A DNA stretch of 64,000 nt from positions 54,539,366-54,603,365 of the forward strand of contig OX393550.1 of NCBI GenBank assembly GCA_947650365.1. Direction: 5' to 3'. Under the pieces are notes generated by a model. That model worked only from the letters and a program-made list of their open reading frames with translations, had not been told where the DNA came from and ran no database searches. The stretch is from Chamaelirium japonicum. Taxonomy: Eukaryota > Streptophyta > Magnoliopsida > Liliales > Melanthiaceae. A program made the position numbers and the translations under genes. Below, piece by piece: positions 32,404-43,465 of the stretch; position 1 is the first letter of the stretch; every line of letters begins with the position of its first letter.

Positions 32404-32658
32404 GATAAATTACACTTTACCCTCCTAAGTTTAGCTCAAAATTAAATACTTAACTCACATGTAGTTTATTTTGTTCCAAATAACTCCCTAAAGTTTAAAA
32501 TGTTAGCATGATACCTCTTTTGTCAACTACTTAAGTTCGTTATTTAGTCATTTTTATCTTATCAAAACTGACATGAAGGAGGTAAAATGTAGTTTTTTAA
32601 CTATAGGGGTGTTGAGTGTTTTTGAGTTAAACTTCAAGGGGGCAAAGTGTAATTTATC
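32404..32658. mobile_element. Small inverted-repeat element (MITE-like), 255 bp
   Basis: Starts GATAAATTACACTTTACCC and ends in its near-complement, GGGGCAAAGTGTAATTTATC. Flanked by A-run and T-run, so the TSD is unclear and the superfamily is left open. No coding capacity. Confidence 0.75.
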
Positions 32659-33086
32659 TTTTTTTTTTTTTTTTGATTAGTGCTAATTCTTTAGAGTGAG
32701 AGAGATCCGGTTCCAATCATCACCCTACATGTAGTATTGTGAGACACAAACCCGCCACAAAGAAAGAAGACGTATAAGCCTCTTATAAAGATGAGAGGAA
32801 AGCCCACAGGTTCTTATATGATAACTGCAAAATGGGGAGCAAGTGCTTTGCCACGGGGATGCGACCTCAATCACATTTATACATACTACTTCCTTCGATC
32901 TAATGTTATTTATTGGATGTTTTTTATACCTTCATATTTATAATTTGTTCTCGTAGCAACTTGGGAAGATTAGCAAAGGATTGTGCTTTTTGTCATGGAA
33001 AGTGAATTCAAGTATGAATTTACTCCAATTTTATTACTTAATTAGTGTTTAGTTTTTCTTTTTTTTTCAAGGGACCTCATGGTCAT
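32659..33086. other. Unassigned flank between MITE-like element and element G
   Basis: Begins with a T-run and is otherwise AT-rich. No ORF, RNA gene or repeat I can name. Confidence 0.5.
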
Positions 33087-33670
33087 TGTGGGTGTAAAAT
33101 TTATCCGAGACTGGAACCAGGTCATTTGGACCCGCGCAACGACCCAAATGATGCCTCTAGACCTAAGAAGCATCGTCACAGGGCCCACAGACCGTGTGGG
33201 CATTATTTGGAACCTAACAGAACCCAAATAAGGGCCCAACGAGGAGGCCCAGGACCAACGTAACCTCAGCACCACTACATCATCACTGTCATAGCGGCAC
33301 GTATTTCAGCTTATAAAGTACCCCTATAGCTTACAGAAAAGAGGTTGGTGAATTGATCAAGAGAGAAGGGGATTCAAGAACCAGAGCTCGCTTTTTCTAG
33401 TTCTCTTCTAGTTGCTCCGTGCAACCCCGATTGTAAAACGCTTACCCCCCCCCCCCCCCCCCCCCCCCCTTTTCACATATATTATAGTGCAAATCAAGTG
33501 ACACCTCTCGCCCGAAGACATAGGTCCTAAGACCGAACTTTAACATCAACTCATGTGTCATCTCTTTCTACTCTCTACTCTCTATCTCTGTAATATACAA
33601 ATCATCCATATTCAATCAAGAATTATGGGGTGAGATTTCTGATCAAAATAGCACAGAAATTTCTCTCATA
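33087..33670 (+). repeat. Element G 5' LTR
   Basis: About 584 bp; start TGTGGGTG matches the LTRs of A, B, C and F. End placed near CTCATA just before the primer site; the exact last base is uncertain. Includes a run of 25 C at 33445-33469. Confidence 0.65.
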
Positions 33671-33675
33671 ATCTT

Positions 33676-33692
33676 TGGCACCGTTTGTGGGA
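33676..33692 (+). other. Element G primer binding site
   Basis: TGGCACCGTTTGTGGGA, three differences or fewer from the site in B, C and F. Supports the LTR boundary just to its left. Confidence 0.75.
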
Positions 33693-33790
33693 TATCATCA
33701 GAGGTTTTACCCACACTTCTCTCGACTCCTACTCGACTTGTGGTGACGAGTTATAAGTCCTCCTTCAAGTCTACGTAAACACCTTCATCA

Positions 33791-35440
33791 TGCCAACATC
33801 AACGCGCTCAATGGTGAAGGCCAGCACCAACCATCCGAAGGTAGGTATTGATCTAACAAATGATGTATTGGTCGAAGATGATCAATAAATCTCTGTAGTA
33901 ACCAAGCAAAACATGTACAGGAGTAGTTGGGGCTGCAAGGCAACCATCCAGAAGGCCGTAGCAATCGGCAAAACTCGTCATCCCCGAGACGTCGATCTAG
34001 CAAAGAGCATATTACCAAAGGGGACGAGGCTCCAGTTACGTTCCAAATTTTGGCTGCTGAATCTCCTAAAGAAGACGACTGAGAAAGCAGGGGTTGTGAT
34101 CCATAACACTCCTACCGCTAATGAAGAACCGTCAAAGACTCTCCCAGCCACAAGTCATCATCTAGAAGAACCATGTGGAATTCACACCAAGAGACGTCAA
34201 GTATCCACACAGGCACCAAGGCAAACAGTGTGGGATCGCCTCGACGTCGATGGCACACCGAGCCACCAACGAGAAAGGTCGTCTGAGTCAACTGGGTCTA
34301 CTGAAAACCCCATCCATTCGCGCACGAAAGCAATAGATGCCAGTGAGCTACTCAACTGACTAGGGCAGATCACCGACGTGGGACGACACCATCAAGATCG
34401 TAGGCTCTTCTAATCACCTCAGCAGAACCTCTACGTCCCCGAGGTACTCGCAACCCCATTTCCTAAGGGTTGGCGAACACCAAACTTGCTGAAGTTCAAC
34501 TGCATCAAGGGAGACCCCGCTCTTTATATTCTAGCTTTCATGTAGACCATGACGCCGTATGAGTATGAGAACTATGTCCTCTGCCATATATTCATGAAAA
34601 GCCTCGAGGGACCTGACTGGTATCATACTCTGCCTACCGGTATGGTGGCTACCTTTAAAGAGTTGGCAGGACATACTCTTTATGGATCACTACTAGCTGA
34701 ACCTGAAGCCATAAAATAAGCTAGACACTCTCTACTGGCTGAAGATGGGCTCTGATGAGTCCTTGAGGAGTTCACGACGAGATTTCTTAATAAGCATTCC
34801 GAGCTCACCGGTTGGTCCTATAATGAGGAGGTCATCATGCTGGTATTCCATAATGCTATCCGTCTAGATCTCCATGTTTACACCGACTTCATCCGGTATC
34901 CTCGTGATACCTTAGAGGTAATGTTCAAGCGAGTACAGTGGGAGATAGACATAGAGGACAATTAACAGGCCAGAAGACTGTGCGAGCTATGCGAGTCTTG
35001 TGACTCCTGATATAAGATGGATGACGAAGCTCAAAAAAACCTTACTATAAGAAGTCTATCAATGCTACGTTCGACCAGAAGGTACAGGCCAAAAGATAAA
35101 ATGAAGAACAAAAAGTACCTCCAACAGGGTAAAGGAGAGCTCCAAGGGAGCAGAGGATGTTCACCGAGCTGAATACCTCAATCAAAAATATATTTGCCTA
35201 CTTATAGAATAAGTCATTCTGATCTAAGAAAGACGACTCAATGGCTACCTCGTCAACAAGGAACCAGGCCAAGAGAAGGAAAGACAACATCAGTAGAGGA
35301 AGAGAGTCAACATGATACATGGATATATAATCCTCCAGGAAAATGGTGTTCATGGATACCTGCATCAGCCAGCACCCTCCGATGAAGTGGATGAGTGCCT
35401 AGAAATACAAGTTCACAATATCCATCAGGCAACCTCTGAA
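33791..35440 (+). pseudogene. gag: Element G gag, heavily degraded
   Basis: Recognisable fragments in order: VWDRLD near 34230, PFPKGWRTPNLLKFNCIKGD near 34451-34515, WYHTLP near 34618, LDLHVYTDFIR near 34863-34900 and FTELNTSI near 35160. These match the capsid domain order of element B gag, with many stops and frame changes. The zinc knuckle and protease are not recognisable. The text passes directly into a post-pol-like stretch (TTTATCAATAAAATG near 35460), so protease to integrase is missing. Confidence 0.8.
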
Positions 35441-35499
35441 AAATTATAACCACAGTTTAGTTTATCAATAAAATGTCTCCTTTTCTCGAAGTTTAAATA

Positions 35500-36540
35500 T
35501 CTCAAAATTCAATTCCGCCCGTTCAAGGCACGTAAAGGCTCCTGGAAACCCAAGTCAACCTAAGATTTCGATTCCGCCCATTCAAGTCAGAAGCTAGAAG
35601 CAAAATCAGCTACGCTCTTTCAAGACTAAAGTCCGATAAAAAGGCTCCTGGCAACCCAAGTCAACCTAAGACTTTGATTTTGTCCATTCAAGTTGAAAGC
35701 TCGAAGCAAAATTAGCTACGTCCTTTTAAGGCTAAAGTCCGATAAAAAAAGCTCATGACAACCCAGGTCAATCTAAGACTTCAATTTCACTCGTTCAAGT
35801 CAAAAGCTCGAAGCAAAATCTGTTACGCCCTTTCAAAACTAAAGTTCGATGAAAAGGGTCCTAGTAACCCAGGGCAACCTAAGATTTTGATTCCACCCAT
35901 TCAAGTCGGAAGCTCGAAGCAAAATCGACTACGCCCTTTCAAGGCTAAAATCCGATAAAAAGGCTCCTGGCAACCCAGGTCAACTAAAGACTTTGATTCC
36001 ATCCATTCAAGTTGGAAGCTCGAAGCAAAATCGACTATGCCCTTTCAAGGCTAAAGTTCGATAAAAATGCTCCTGACAACCCAGGTCAACCGAAGACTTC
36101 GATTCCGCCTATTCAAGTCAAAAGCTCGAAGCAAAATTGGTTACGCCCTTTTAAGGCTAAAGTCTAATAAAAAAAGGCTCCTGGCAACCCAGGTCAACCT
36201 AATACTTCGATTTCGGCCCATTCAAGTCGGAAGCTCGAAGCAAAATCGATTACATCCTTTTATGGCTAAAGTTCGATAAAAAGGCTCTTTGCAACCCAGG
36301 TCAACCTAAGACTTCGATTTTGTCCATTCAAGTTGAAAGGTCGAAGCAAAATCAGCTACGCCCTTTCAAAACTAAAGTCAGATAAAAAGGTTCCTGGTAA
36401 CCCAGGACAACCAAAGCCTTTGATTCCACCCGTTCAAGGCAGAAGCTCGAAGCAAAATCGGCGACGCCCATTCAAGGCTAAAAGTCCAAGGAAAGGGGAA
36501 ACCCTCTAAAAAAGGCTTTTGGCAATATAGGTTAATCTAA
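35500..36540. repeat. 106-bp tandem array of element G (post-gag)
   Basis: About nine or ten imperfect units with GGCTCCTGGCAACCCAGGTC, TTCAAGTCGGAAGCTCGAAG and CTACGCCCTTTCAAGGCTAA. Starts near 35539, 35645, 35752, 35858 and 35964, so the period is 106-107. It occupies the place held by the hairpin spacer after pol in A-C. Not coding. Confidence 0.88.
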
Positions 36541-37222
36541 TCTCTCGGCTACGCTCATTTGAGGTAGAAACTCAAAGCAGTCCTAACTATATCCTCCCAG
36601 GGCTAGTGCCCTCCAACACGAGAACATCAACTATCAAATTATTAGGCTGAATTACCATTACTCAAATAAAGTCAAAATCTCAAACACAAAGAGTGCGATT
36701 TTATTAAGCAAGATACGTGACTACATCAGATGATCGAGGCAATGGTAAAGAGAAAATGGGTACAAGTCAGGGGAGTGAGGCTCAAGAGGGCCTCATAGCA
36801 ACAGACAGTTACTCTCCACAGTCTTTCTCAAGCACTGCAACATGCCCGCGAAGACCGACAACCTCCTACTCCCTCGTAATGGCAAACTACTGACTACTCG
36901 CCCCTAGATCCTCGATCTGCCTTCGAAGCTTGGGACTCATGCTCGTGTAGACTAACGACCTCCGCCTCCCTCACCTCAAATTGAGTGGCTCGAGTTAGAC
37001 CCCTTTTTCTCCAACTCAGTGACCCGAGTCCTCAGAGCAACCATTGATCCCTCCAGCTGCTTGCACGTGTCAATCTGAGACTACAAAGTGGCAATGGTAA
37101 CCACCTGATCCTAAAACTTTCTCGTGTCAAGGATCTTGTCCTTCTCGAAACCTTCCGCCTAGGTGTGCTATCTCACCGTCGATTGCTCTTCCTTCTTAGA
37201 CCTGGCAGAAAGCTTCTTCACC
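36541..37222 (-). pseudogene. Element G antisense gene, 3' exon (coiled-coil remnant), left of F
   Basis: On the - strand a Glu/Lys/Leu-rich coding remnant with stops occupies about 37222-36740, in the position and style of aORF exon 3. It is cut by F at 37222/46043; the rest of the gene resumes at 46048. The stretch 36541-36740 shows no clear gene. Assignment rests on order and composition, weaker than for the 5' part. Confidence 0.55.
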
Positions 37223-37935
37223 TGTGGGGGAAAATCTTCGTGCCGACCCGAAGACCTCGCCTCACCAGTCAATTGGAGTTGAAGTTGACGTCGAAGATCG
37301 TTGGTCGATCTGTTGATCGAAGTTGAAGCTTTTGATATGTAAACAGAGAGATGCAATCAGAGAAAGAGTTTGACACGAGAAGTGATCTCGGAGTTCAGCC
37401 GAAGCCTACGTCTCCGTGCTATAGGGTGCAACCCGAATTCACTAACACTTTTCTCAAAGTAACCTCGATAGGCCGAGTGCTACTGAAGCCTTTTTGATCT
37501 CTTCACAGACAAGAAGATGATCAAGTAGAGGTGAAAGGTGAGAAGGTAGAGATTCCAGAGCTCTGGTTCTGAAAATCAGATCTCAGAGTGGAAAATGGAT
37601 TTTTGATTCTAGATTTCGATCCATTTACATTCGAAGGCTCTGCTATTTATAGGATTCTCTGGTGGTAAATGGCGGTTTTCTGCTGTCGTATCTGGGGATC
37701 CTCCAGGTAAGGCTGGTGGGCTCCGCTGCCGTTTTAGGGGGCCCACCAGGCAGGGCCAGTGGGTCCCGCTGTAGTCTCCGGGGGCCCACCAGGCAGGGCC
37801 GGTGGGTCCCGCTGTGGTACTCGGGGGCCCACCAGGCAGGGCCGGTGGGTCCCTCTGTAGTCTCCGGGGGCCCATCAGGCAGGGCCGGTGGGTCCCGTGG
37901 TAGTTGGTAAACTTCTGCCAAAATTTGCACCCACA
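37223..37935 (-). repeat. Element F 3' LTR
   Basis: 713 bp, TGTGGGGG...CACCCACA on the + strand. U3 repeats at about 37735-37905. TATA CTATAAATAG-type at about 37643-37653 (- strand). Confidence 0.93.
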
Positions 37936-38064
37936 GTTACCCCCTCCAAGTTAGCTAGAGTTCATCTGGCTGGCTTGGATTCGTGGTGCAAAGCTAACGA
38001 CCCCCTGTCACACACACAGAGGAGCTTGCAAAAATGTTAGCATCAAAAATAGACCGATTGGTCA

Positions 38065-41000
38065 AAATTTGATGGCGAGCTCCGGACCGGGCTACGGGCG
38101 AGCTCCTGAATGAACTTGGGCGAGCTTCGGCGAGCTCCTGAGCGAGCTTGGGCGAGCTCCTGAGCGAGCTTGGGCGAGCTCTTGAGCGAGCTTTGGCGAG
38201 CTCTTGAGCGAGCTTGGACGAGCTCTTGAGGGAGCTTTGGCGAGCTCTTGAGCGAGCTTTGGCGAGCTCTTGAACGAGCTTGGACGAGCTCTTGAGCGAG
38301 CTTGGACGAGCTCTTGAGCGAGCTTGGACGAGCTCTTGAGCGAGCTTTGGCAAGCTCTTGAGCGAGCTTGGACGAGCTCTTGAGCGAGCTTTGGCGAGCA
38401 CTTGAACGAGCTTGGACGAGCTCTTGAGCGAGCTTTGGCGAGCTCTTGAGCGAGCTTTGGCGAGCTCTTGAACGAGCTTGGACGAGCTCTTGAGCGAGCT
38501 TTGGCGAGCTCTTTGAGCGAGCTTAGGTGAGCTCTTGAACGAGCTCGGACGAGCTCTTGAGCGAGCTTTGGCGAGCTCTTTGAGCGAGCTTAGGCGAGCT
38601 CGTGAACGAGCTTGGACGAGCTCTTGAGCGAGCTTTGGCGAGCTCTTTGAGCGAGCTTAGGCGAGCTCTTGAACGAGCTCGGACGAGCTCTTGAGCGAGC
38701 TTAGGCGAGCTCCTGAACGAGCTTGGACGAGCTCTTGAGCGAGCTTTGGCGAGCTCCTGAACGAGCTTGGACGAGCTCTTGAGCGAGCCTTGGCGAGCTC
38801 TTGAGCGAGCTTAGGCGAGCTCCTGAACGAGCTTGGATGAGCATTTGAGCGAGCTTTGGCGAGCTCTTTGGCGAGCTTTGGCGAGCTCTTGAGCGAGCCT
38901 TGGCGAGCTCTTGAGCGAGCCTTGGCGAGCTCTTTGGCGAGCTTTGGCGAGCTCTTTGAGCGAGCTTTAGGCGAGCTCCTGAACGAGCTTGGACGAGCTC
39001 TTGAGCGAGCTTTGGCGAGCTCTTTGGCGAGCTTTGGCGAGCTCTTTGAGCGAGCTTTAGGCGAGCTCCTGAACGAGCTTGGACGAGCTCTTGAGCGAGC
39101 CTGGACGAGCTTTTGAACGAGTTTTTAAGCGGTCAAAAAGTGATCGGTCAAAAGTGATCGGTCAAATTCAGCCGGTCAAGGTCGAAGTGATCGGTCAAAA
39201 AACATAGTTTTTTGGCCGATCCAGTAGGAATTCGACCGAACGGTCAAAAAGTGATCGGTCACTGTGATCGGTCAAATTCAGCCGGTCAAGGTCGAAGTGA
39301 TCGGTCAAAAAACATAGTTTTTTGGCCGATCCAGTAGGAATTCGACCGATCGGTCAAAAGTGATGGCGAGCTCCGGAGCAGGCTACGGGCGAGCTCCTAA
39401 GTGAACTTGGGCGAGCTTGGGCGAGCTCCTGAGCGAGTTTGGGCGAGCTCCTGAGCGAGCTTAGGCGAGCTCCTGAACGATCTTGGACGAGCTCTTGACC
39501 GAGCTTAGGCGAGCTCCTGAACGAGCTTGGACGAGCTCCTAAGCGAGCTTTGGCGAGCTCCTGAACGAGCTTGGACGAGCTCTTGAGCGAGCCTTGGCGA
39601 GCTCTTGAGCGAGCTTAGGCGAGCTCCTGAACGAGCTTGGACGAGCTTTTGAGCAAGCTTTGGCGAGCTCTTTGGCGAGCTCTTGAACGAGCTTGGACGA
39701 GCTCTTGAGCGAGCTTTGGCGAGCTCTTTGAGCGAGCTTAGGCGAGCTCTTGAACGAGCTCGGACGAGCTCTTGAGCGAGCTTTGGCGAGCTCTTTGAGC
39801 GAGCTTAGGCGAGCTCTTGAACGAGCTTGGACGAGCTCTTGAGCGAGCTTTGGCGAGCTCTTTGAGCGAGCTTAGGCGAGCTCTTGAACGAGCTCGGACG
39901 AGCTCTTGAGCGAGCTTAGGCGAGCTCCTGAACGAGCTTGGACGAGCTCTTGAGCGAGCTTTGGTGAGCTCCTCAACGAGCTTGGACGAGCTCTTGAGCG
40001 AGCCTTGGCGAGCTCTTGAGCGAGCTTAGGCGAGCTCCTGAACGAGCTTGGACGAGCATTTGAGCGGGCTTTGGCGAGCTCTTTGGCGAGCTTTGGCGAG
40101 CTCTTGAGCGAGCCTTGGCGAGCTCTTTGGCGAGCTTTGGCGAGCTCTTTGAGCGAGCTTTAGGCGAGCTCCTGAACGAGCTTGGACGAGCTCTTGAGCG
40201 AGCTTTGGCGAGCTCTTTGGCGAGCTTTGGTGAGCTCTTGAGCGAGCCTTGGCGAGCTCTTTGGCGAGCTCTTTGAGCGAGCTTTAGGCGAGCTCCTGAA
40301 CGAGCTTGGACGAGCTCTTGAGCGAGCTTTGGCGAGCTCTTTGGCGAGCTTTGGCGAGCTCTTTGAGTGAGCTTTAGGCGAGCTCCTGAACGAGCTTGGA
40401 CGAGCTCTTGAGCGAGCCTGGACGAGCTTTTGAACGAGTTTTTAAGCGGTCAAAAAGTGATCGGTCAAAAGTGATCGGTCAAATTCAGCCGGTCAAGGTC
40501 GAAGTGATCGGTCAAAAAACATAGTTTTTTGGCCGATCCAGTAGGAATTCGACTGAACGGTCAAAAAGTGATCGGTCACTGTGATCGGTCAAATTCAGCC
40601 GGTCAAGGTCGAAGTGATCGGTCAAAAAACATAGTTTTTTGGCCGATCCAGTAGGAATTCGACCGATCGGTCAAAAGTGATGGCGAGCTCCGGAGCAGGC
40701 TACGGGCGAGCTCCTAAGTGAACTTGGGCGAGCTTGGGCTAGCTCCTGAGCGAGTTTGGGCGAGCTCCTGAGCGAGCTTAGGAGAGCTCCTAAACGAGCT
40801 TGGACGAGCTCTTGAGCGAGCTTAGGCGAGCTCCTGAACGAGCTTGGAAGAGCTCCTGAGCGAGCTTTGGCGAGCTCCTGAACGAGCTTGGACGAGCTCT
40901 TGAGCGAGCCTTGGCGAGCTCTTGAGCGAGCCTTGGCGAGCTCTTGAGCGAGCTTAGGCGAGCTCCTGAACGAGCTTTTGAGCGAGCTTTGGCGAGCTCT

Positions 41001-42835
41001 TTGGCGAGCTTTGGCGAGCTCTTTGAGCGAGCTTTGGCGAGCTCCTGAACGAGCTTGGACGAGCTCTTTGAGCGAGCTTTGGCGAGCTCTTTGAGCGAGC
41101 TTAGGCGAGCTCCTGAACGAGCTTGGACGAGCTCTTGAGAGAGCTTTTGAGCGGTCAAAAAGTGATCGGTCAAAAGTGATCGGTCAATTTCAGCCGGTCA
41201 AGGTCGAAGTGATCGGTCAAAAAACATAGTTTTTTGGCCGATCCAGTAGGAATTCGACCGAACGGTCAAAAGTGATCGGTCACTTTGATCGGTCAAATTC
41301 AGCCGGTCAAGGTCAAAGTGATCAGTCAAAAAACATAGTTTTTTGGCCAATCCAGTAGGAATTCGACCGATCGGTCAAAAGTGATGGCGAGCTCCGGAGC
41401 GGGCTACGGGCGAGCTCCTGAGTGAACTTGGGCGAGCTTGAGCGAGCTCCTGAGCGAGTTTGGGCGAGCTCCTGAGCGAGCTTAGGCGAGCTCCTGAACG
41501 AGCTTGGACGAGCTCTTTGAGCGAGCTTTGGCGAGCTCTTTGAGCAAGCTTAGGCGAGCTCCTGAACGAGCTTGGACGAGCTCTTGAGCGAGCTTTGGCG
41601 AGCTCCTGAACGAGCTTGGACGAGCTCTTGAGCGAGCTTTGGCGAGCTCCTGAACGTGCTTGGACGAGCTCTTGAGCGAGCCTTGGCGAGCTCTTGAGCG
41701 AGCTTAGGCGAGCTCCTGAACGAGCTTGGACGAGCTTTTGAGCGAGCTTTGGCGAGCTCTTTGAGCGAGCTTAGGCGAGCTCCTGAACGAGCTTGGACGA
41801 GCTCTTGAGCGAGCTTTTGAGCGGTCAAAAAGTGATCGGTCAAAAGTGATCGGTCAATTTCAGCCGGTCAAGGTCGAAGTGATCGGTCAAAAAACATAGT
41901 TTTTTGGCCGATCCAGTAGGAATTCGACCGAACGATCAAAAGTGATCGGTCACTTTGATCGGTCAAATTCAGCCGGTCAAGGTCGAAGTGATCGATCAAA
42001 AAACATAGGTTTTTGGTCGATCCAGTAGGAATTCGATCGATCGGTCAAAAGTGATGGCGAGCTCCGGAGCGGGCTACGGGCGAGCTCCTGAGTGAACTTG
42101 GGCGAGCTTGGGCGAGCTCCTGAGCGAGCTTGGACGAGCTCTTGAGCGAGCTTAGGCGAGCTCCTGAGCGAGCTTGGACGAGCTCTTGAGCGAGCTTTGG
42201 CGAGCTCCTGAGCGAGCTTGGGCGAGCTCCTGAGCGAGCTTTGGCGAGCTCTTGAACGAGCTTGGACGAGCTCTTGAGCGAGCTTTGGCGAGCTCCTGAA
42301 CGAGCTTGGACGAGCTCTTGAGCGAGCTTTGGCGAGCTCCTGAGCAAGCTTGGGCGAGCTCCTGAGCGAGCTTAGGCGAGCTCCTGAGCGAGCTTAGGCG
42401 AGCTCCTGAACGAGCTTGGACGAGCTCTTGAGCGAGCTTTGGCGAGCTCCTGAGCGAGCTTGGGCGAACTCCTGAGCGAGCTTTGGCGAGCTCCTGAACG
42501 AGCTTTTGAGCGGTCAAAAAGTGATCGGTCAAAAGTTATCGATCAAATTCAGCCGGTCAAGGTCGAAGTGATCGGTCAAAAAACATAGTTTTTTGGCCGA
42601 TCCAGTAGGAATTCGACCGATCGGTCAAAAGTGATCGGTCACTGTGATCGGTCAAATTCAGCCGGTCAAGGTCGAAGTGATCGGTCAAAAAACATAGTTT
42701 TTTGGCTGATCCAGTAGGAATTCGACCGATCAGTCAAAAGTGATGGCGAGCTCCGTAGCGGGCTACGGGCGAGCTCCTGAGTGAACTTGGGCGAGCTTGG
42801 GCGAGCTCCTGAGCGAGCTTGGACGAGCTCTTGGT
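38065..42835. repeat. Element F GAGCTC satellite-like array with higher-order structure
   Basis: Basic units of about 22 bp such as GAGCGAGCTTTGGCGAGCTC and GAACGAGCTTGGACGAGCTC, hundreds of copies. Five spacer blocks of about 230-240 bp (39125-39363, 40445-40680, 41155-41385, 41822-42052, 42510-42742) contain GATCGGTCAA repeats and the hairpin GGTCAAAAAAC/ATA/GTTTTTTGGCC twice each. The pattern 'GAGCTC block plus hairpin block' repeats, giving a higher-order repeat of 0.7-1.3 kb. Each block restarts with GTGATGGCGAGCTCCGGAGC. Minus-strand frames through it (Ala/Arg/Ser/Leu-rich) come from the lack of stop codons. Confidence 0.95.
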
Positions 42836-43170
42836 AGCTTGAAATTGAGAGTTGTGCTGTTTCACAACCCGAAACCGTTTAACATTTGCACGTAAAGGGT
42901 CGTGTCGCAACACGAGGCCCTAAACTTTGTTAAACGACCTGGTAGCTTGAAATTGAGAGTTGTGCTGTTTCACAACCCGAAACCGTTTAACATTTGCACG
43001 TAAAGGGTCGTGTCGCAACACGAGGCCCTAAACTTTGTTAAACGACCTGGTAGCTTGAAATTGAGAGTTGTGCTGTTTCACAACCCGAAACCGTTTAACA
43101 TTTGCACGTAAAGGGTCGTGTCGCAACACGAGGCCCTAAACTTTTTAAACGACCTTGTTGCTTGAAGGTT
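42835..43170 (-). repeat. Element F 108-bp tandem repeat, three copies
   Basis: Units start TAGCTTGAAATTGAGAG at 42835, 42943 and 43051, near-identical. Each holds a hairpin: AGGGT, CGTGT, loop CGCA, ACACG, AGGCCCT. Equivalent of the post-pol spacer in A-C. Confidence 0.93.
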
Positions 43171-43299
43171 GAGCTGGCTCAACTTGAATTTGCTTGAAGG
43201 TTTGAAACTGAATGTTGCGCTGTCTCATAACTCAGAATTTGAACGGACAAGTAGACGTTTGAGAGCAATCTTTATTCAGCATAGAAATTACATCAGGGG

Positions 43300-43465
43300 T
43301 ATAAAAATTTGAGATGTCCAGCATTCGAGCTCGTGGTAGTCTATTTTCTTCTGGCGAGATCAGTCGATATGATCCTTTGCCTCCTATCGATTCGACAATG
43401 TATGGACCTTCCCAGTTGGGAGCTAGTTTGCTGCTGCTGTGCTCTTCATTGCCGGTGTTTGTTGC
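43300..43465 (-). pseudogene. pol: Element F integrase C-terminal remnant
   Basis: Encodes KLAPNWEGPYIVES and GGKGSYRLISPE, the GPY-type end of integrase. It is fused upstream to gag sequence after the zinc knuckle, so about 4 kb of pol (protease to integrase core) is missing relative to B. Frames up- and downstream do not form a meaningful protein. Confidence 0.88.

Noticed and set aside
31402-33086. Search for a host gene or tRNA in the only stretch outside LTR elements
   Set aside because: Apart from the two small DNA elements, no frame over about 100 codons with recognisable content and no cloverleaf was seen.
33445-33469. Run of 25 C as a possible telomere-like or regulatory tract
   Set aside because: Plain homopolymer within the G LTR; may be partly a sequencing or assembly effect, with no further structure.
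38856-42532. Ala/Arg/Ser/Leu-rich frames (KARSRARPSS-like) in the GAGCTC array
   Set aside because: By-product of a stop-free short repeat; frames shift at unit-length changes and are broken by the hairpin blocks.
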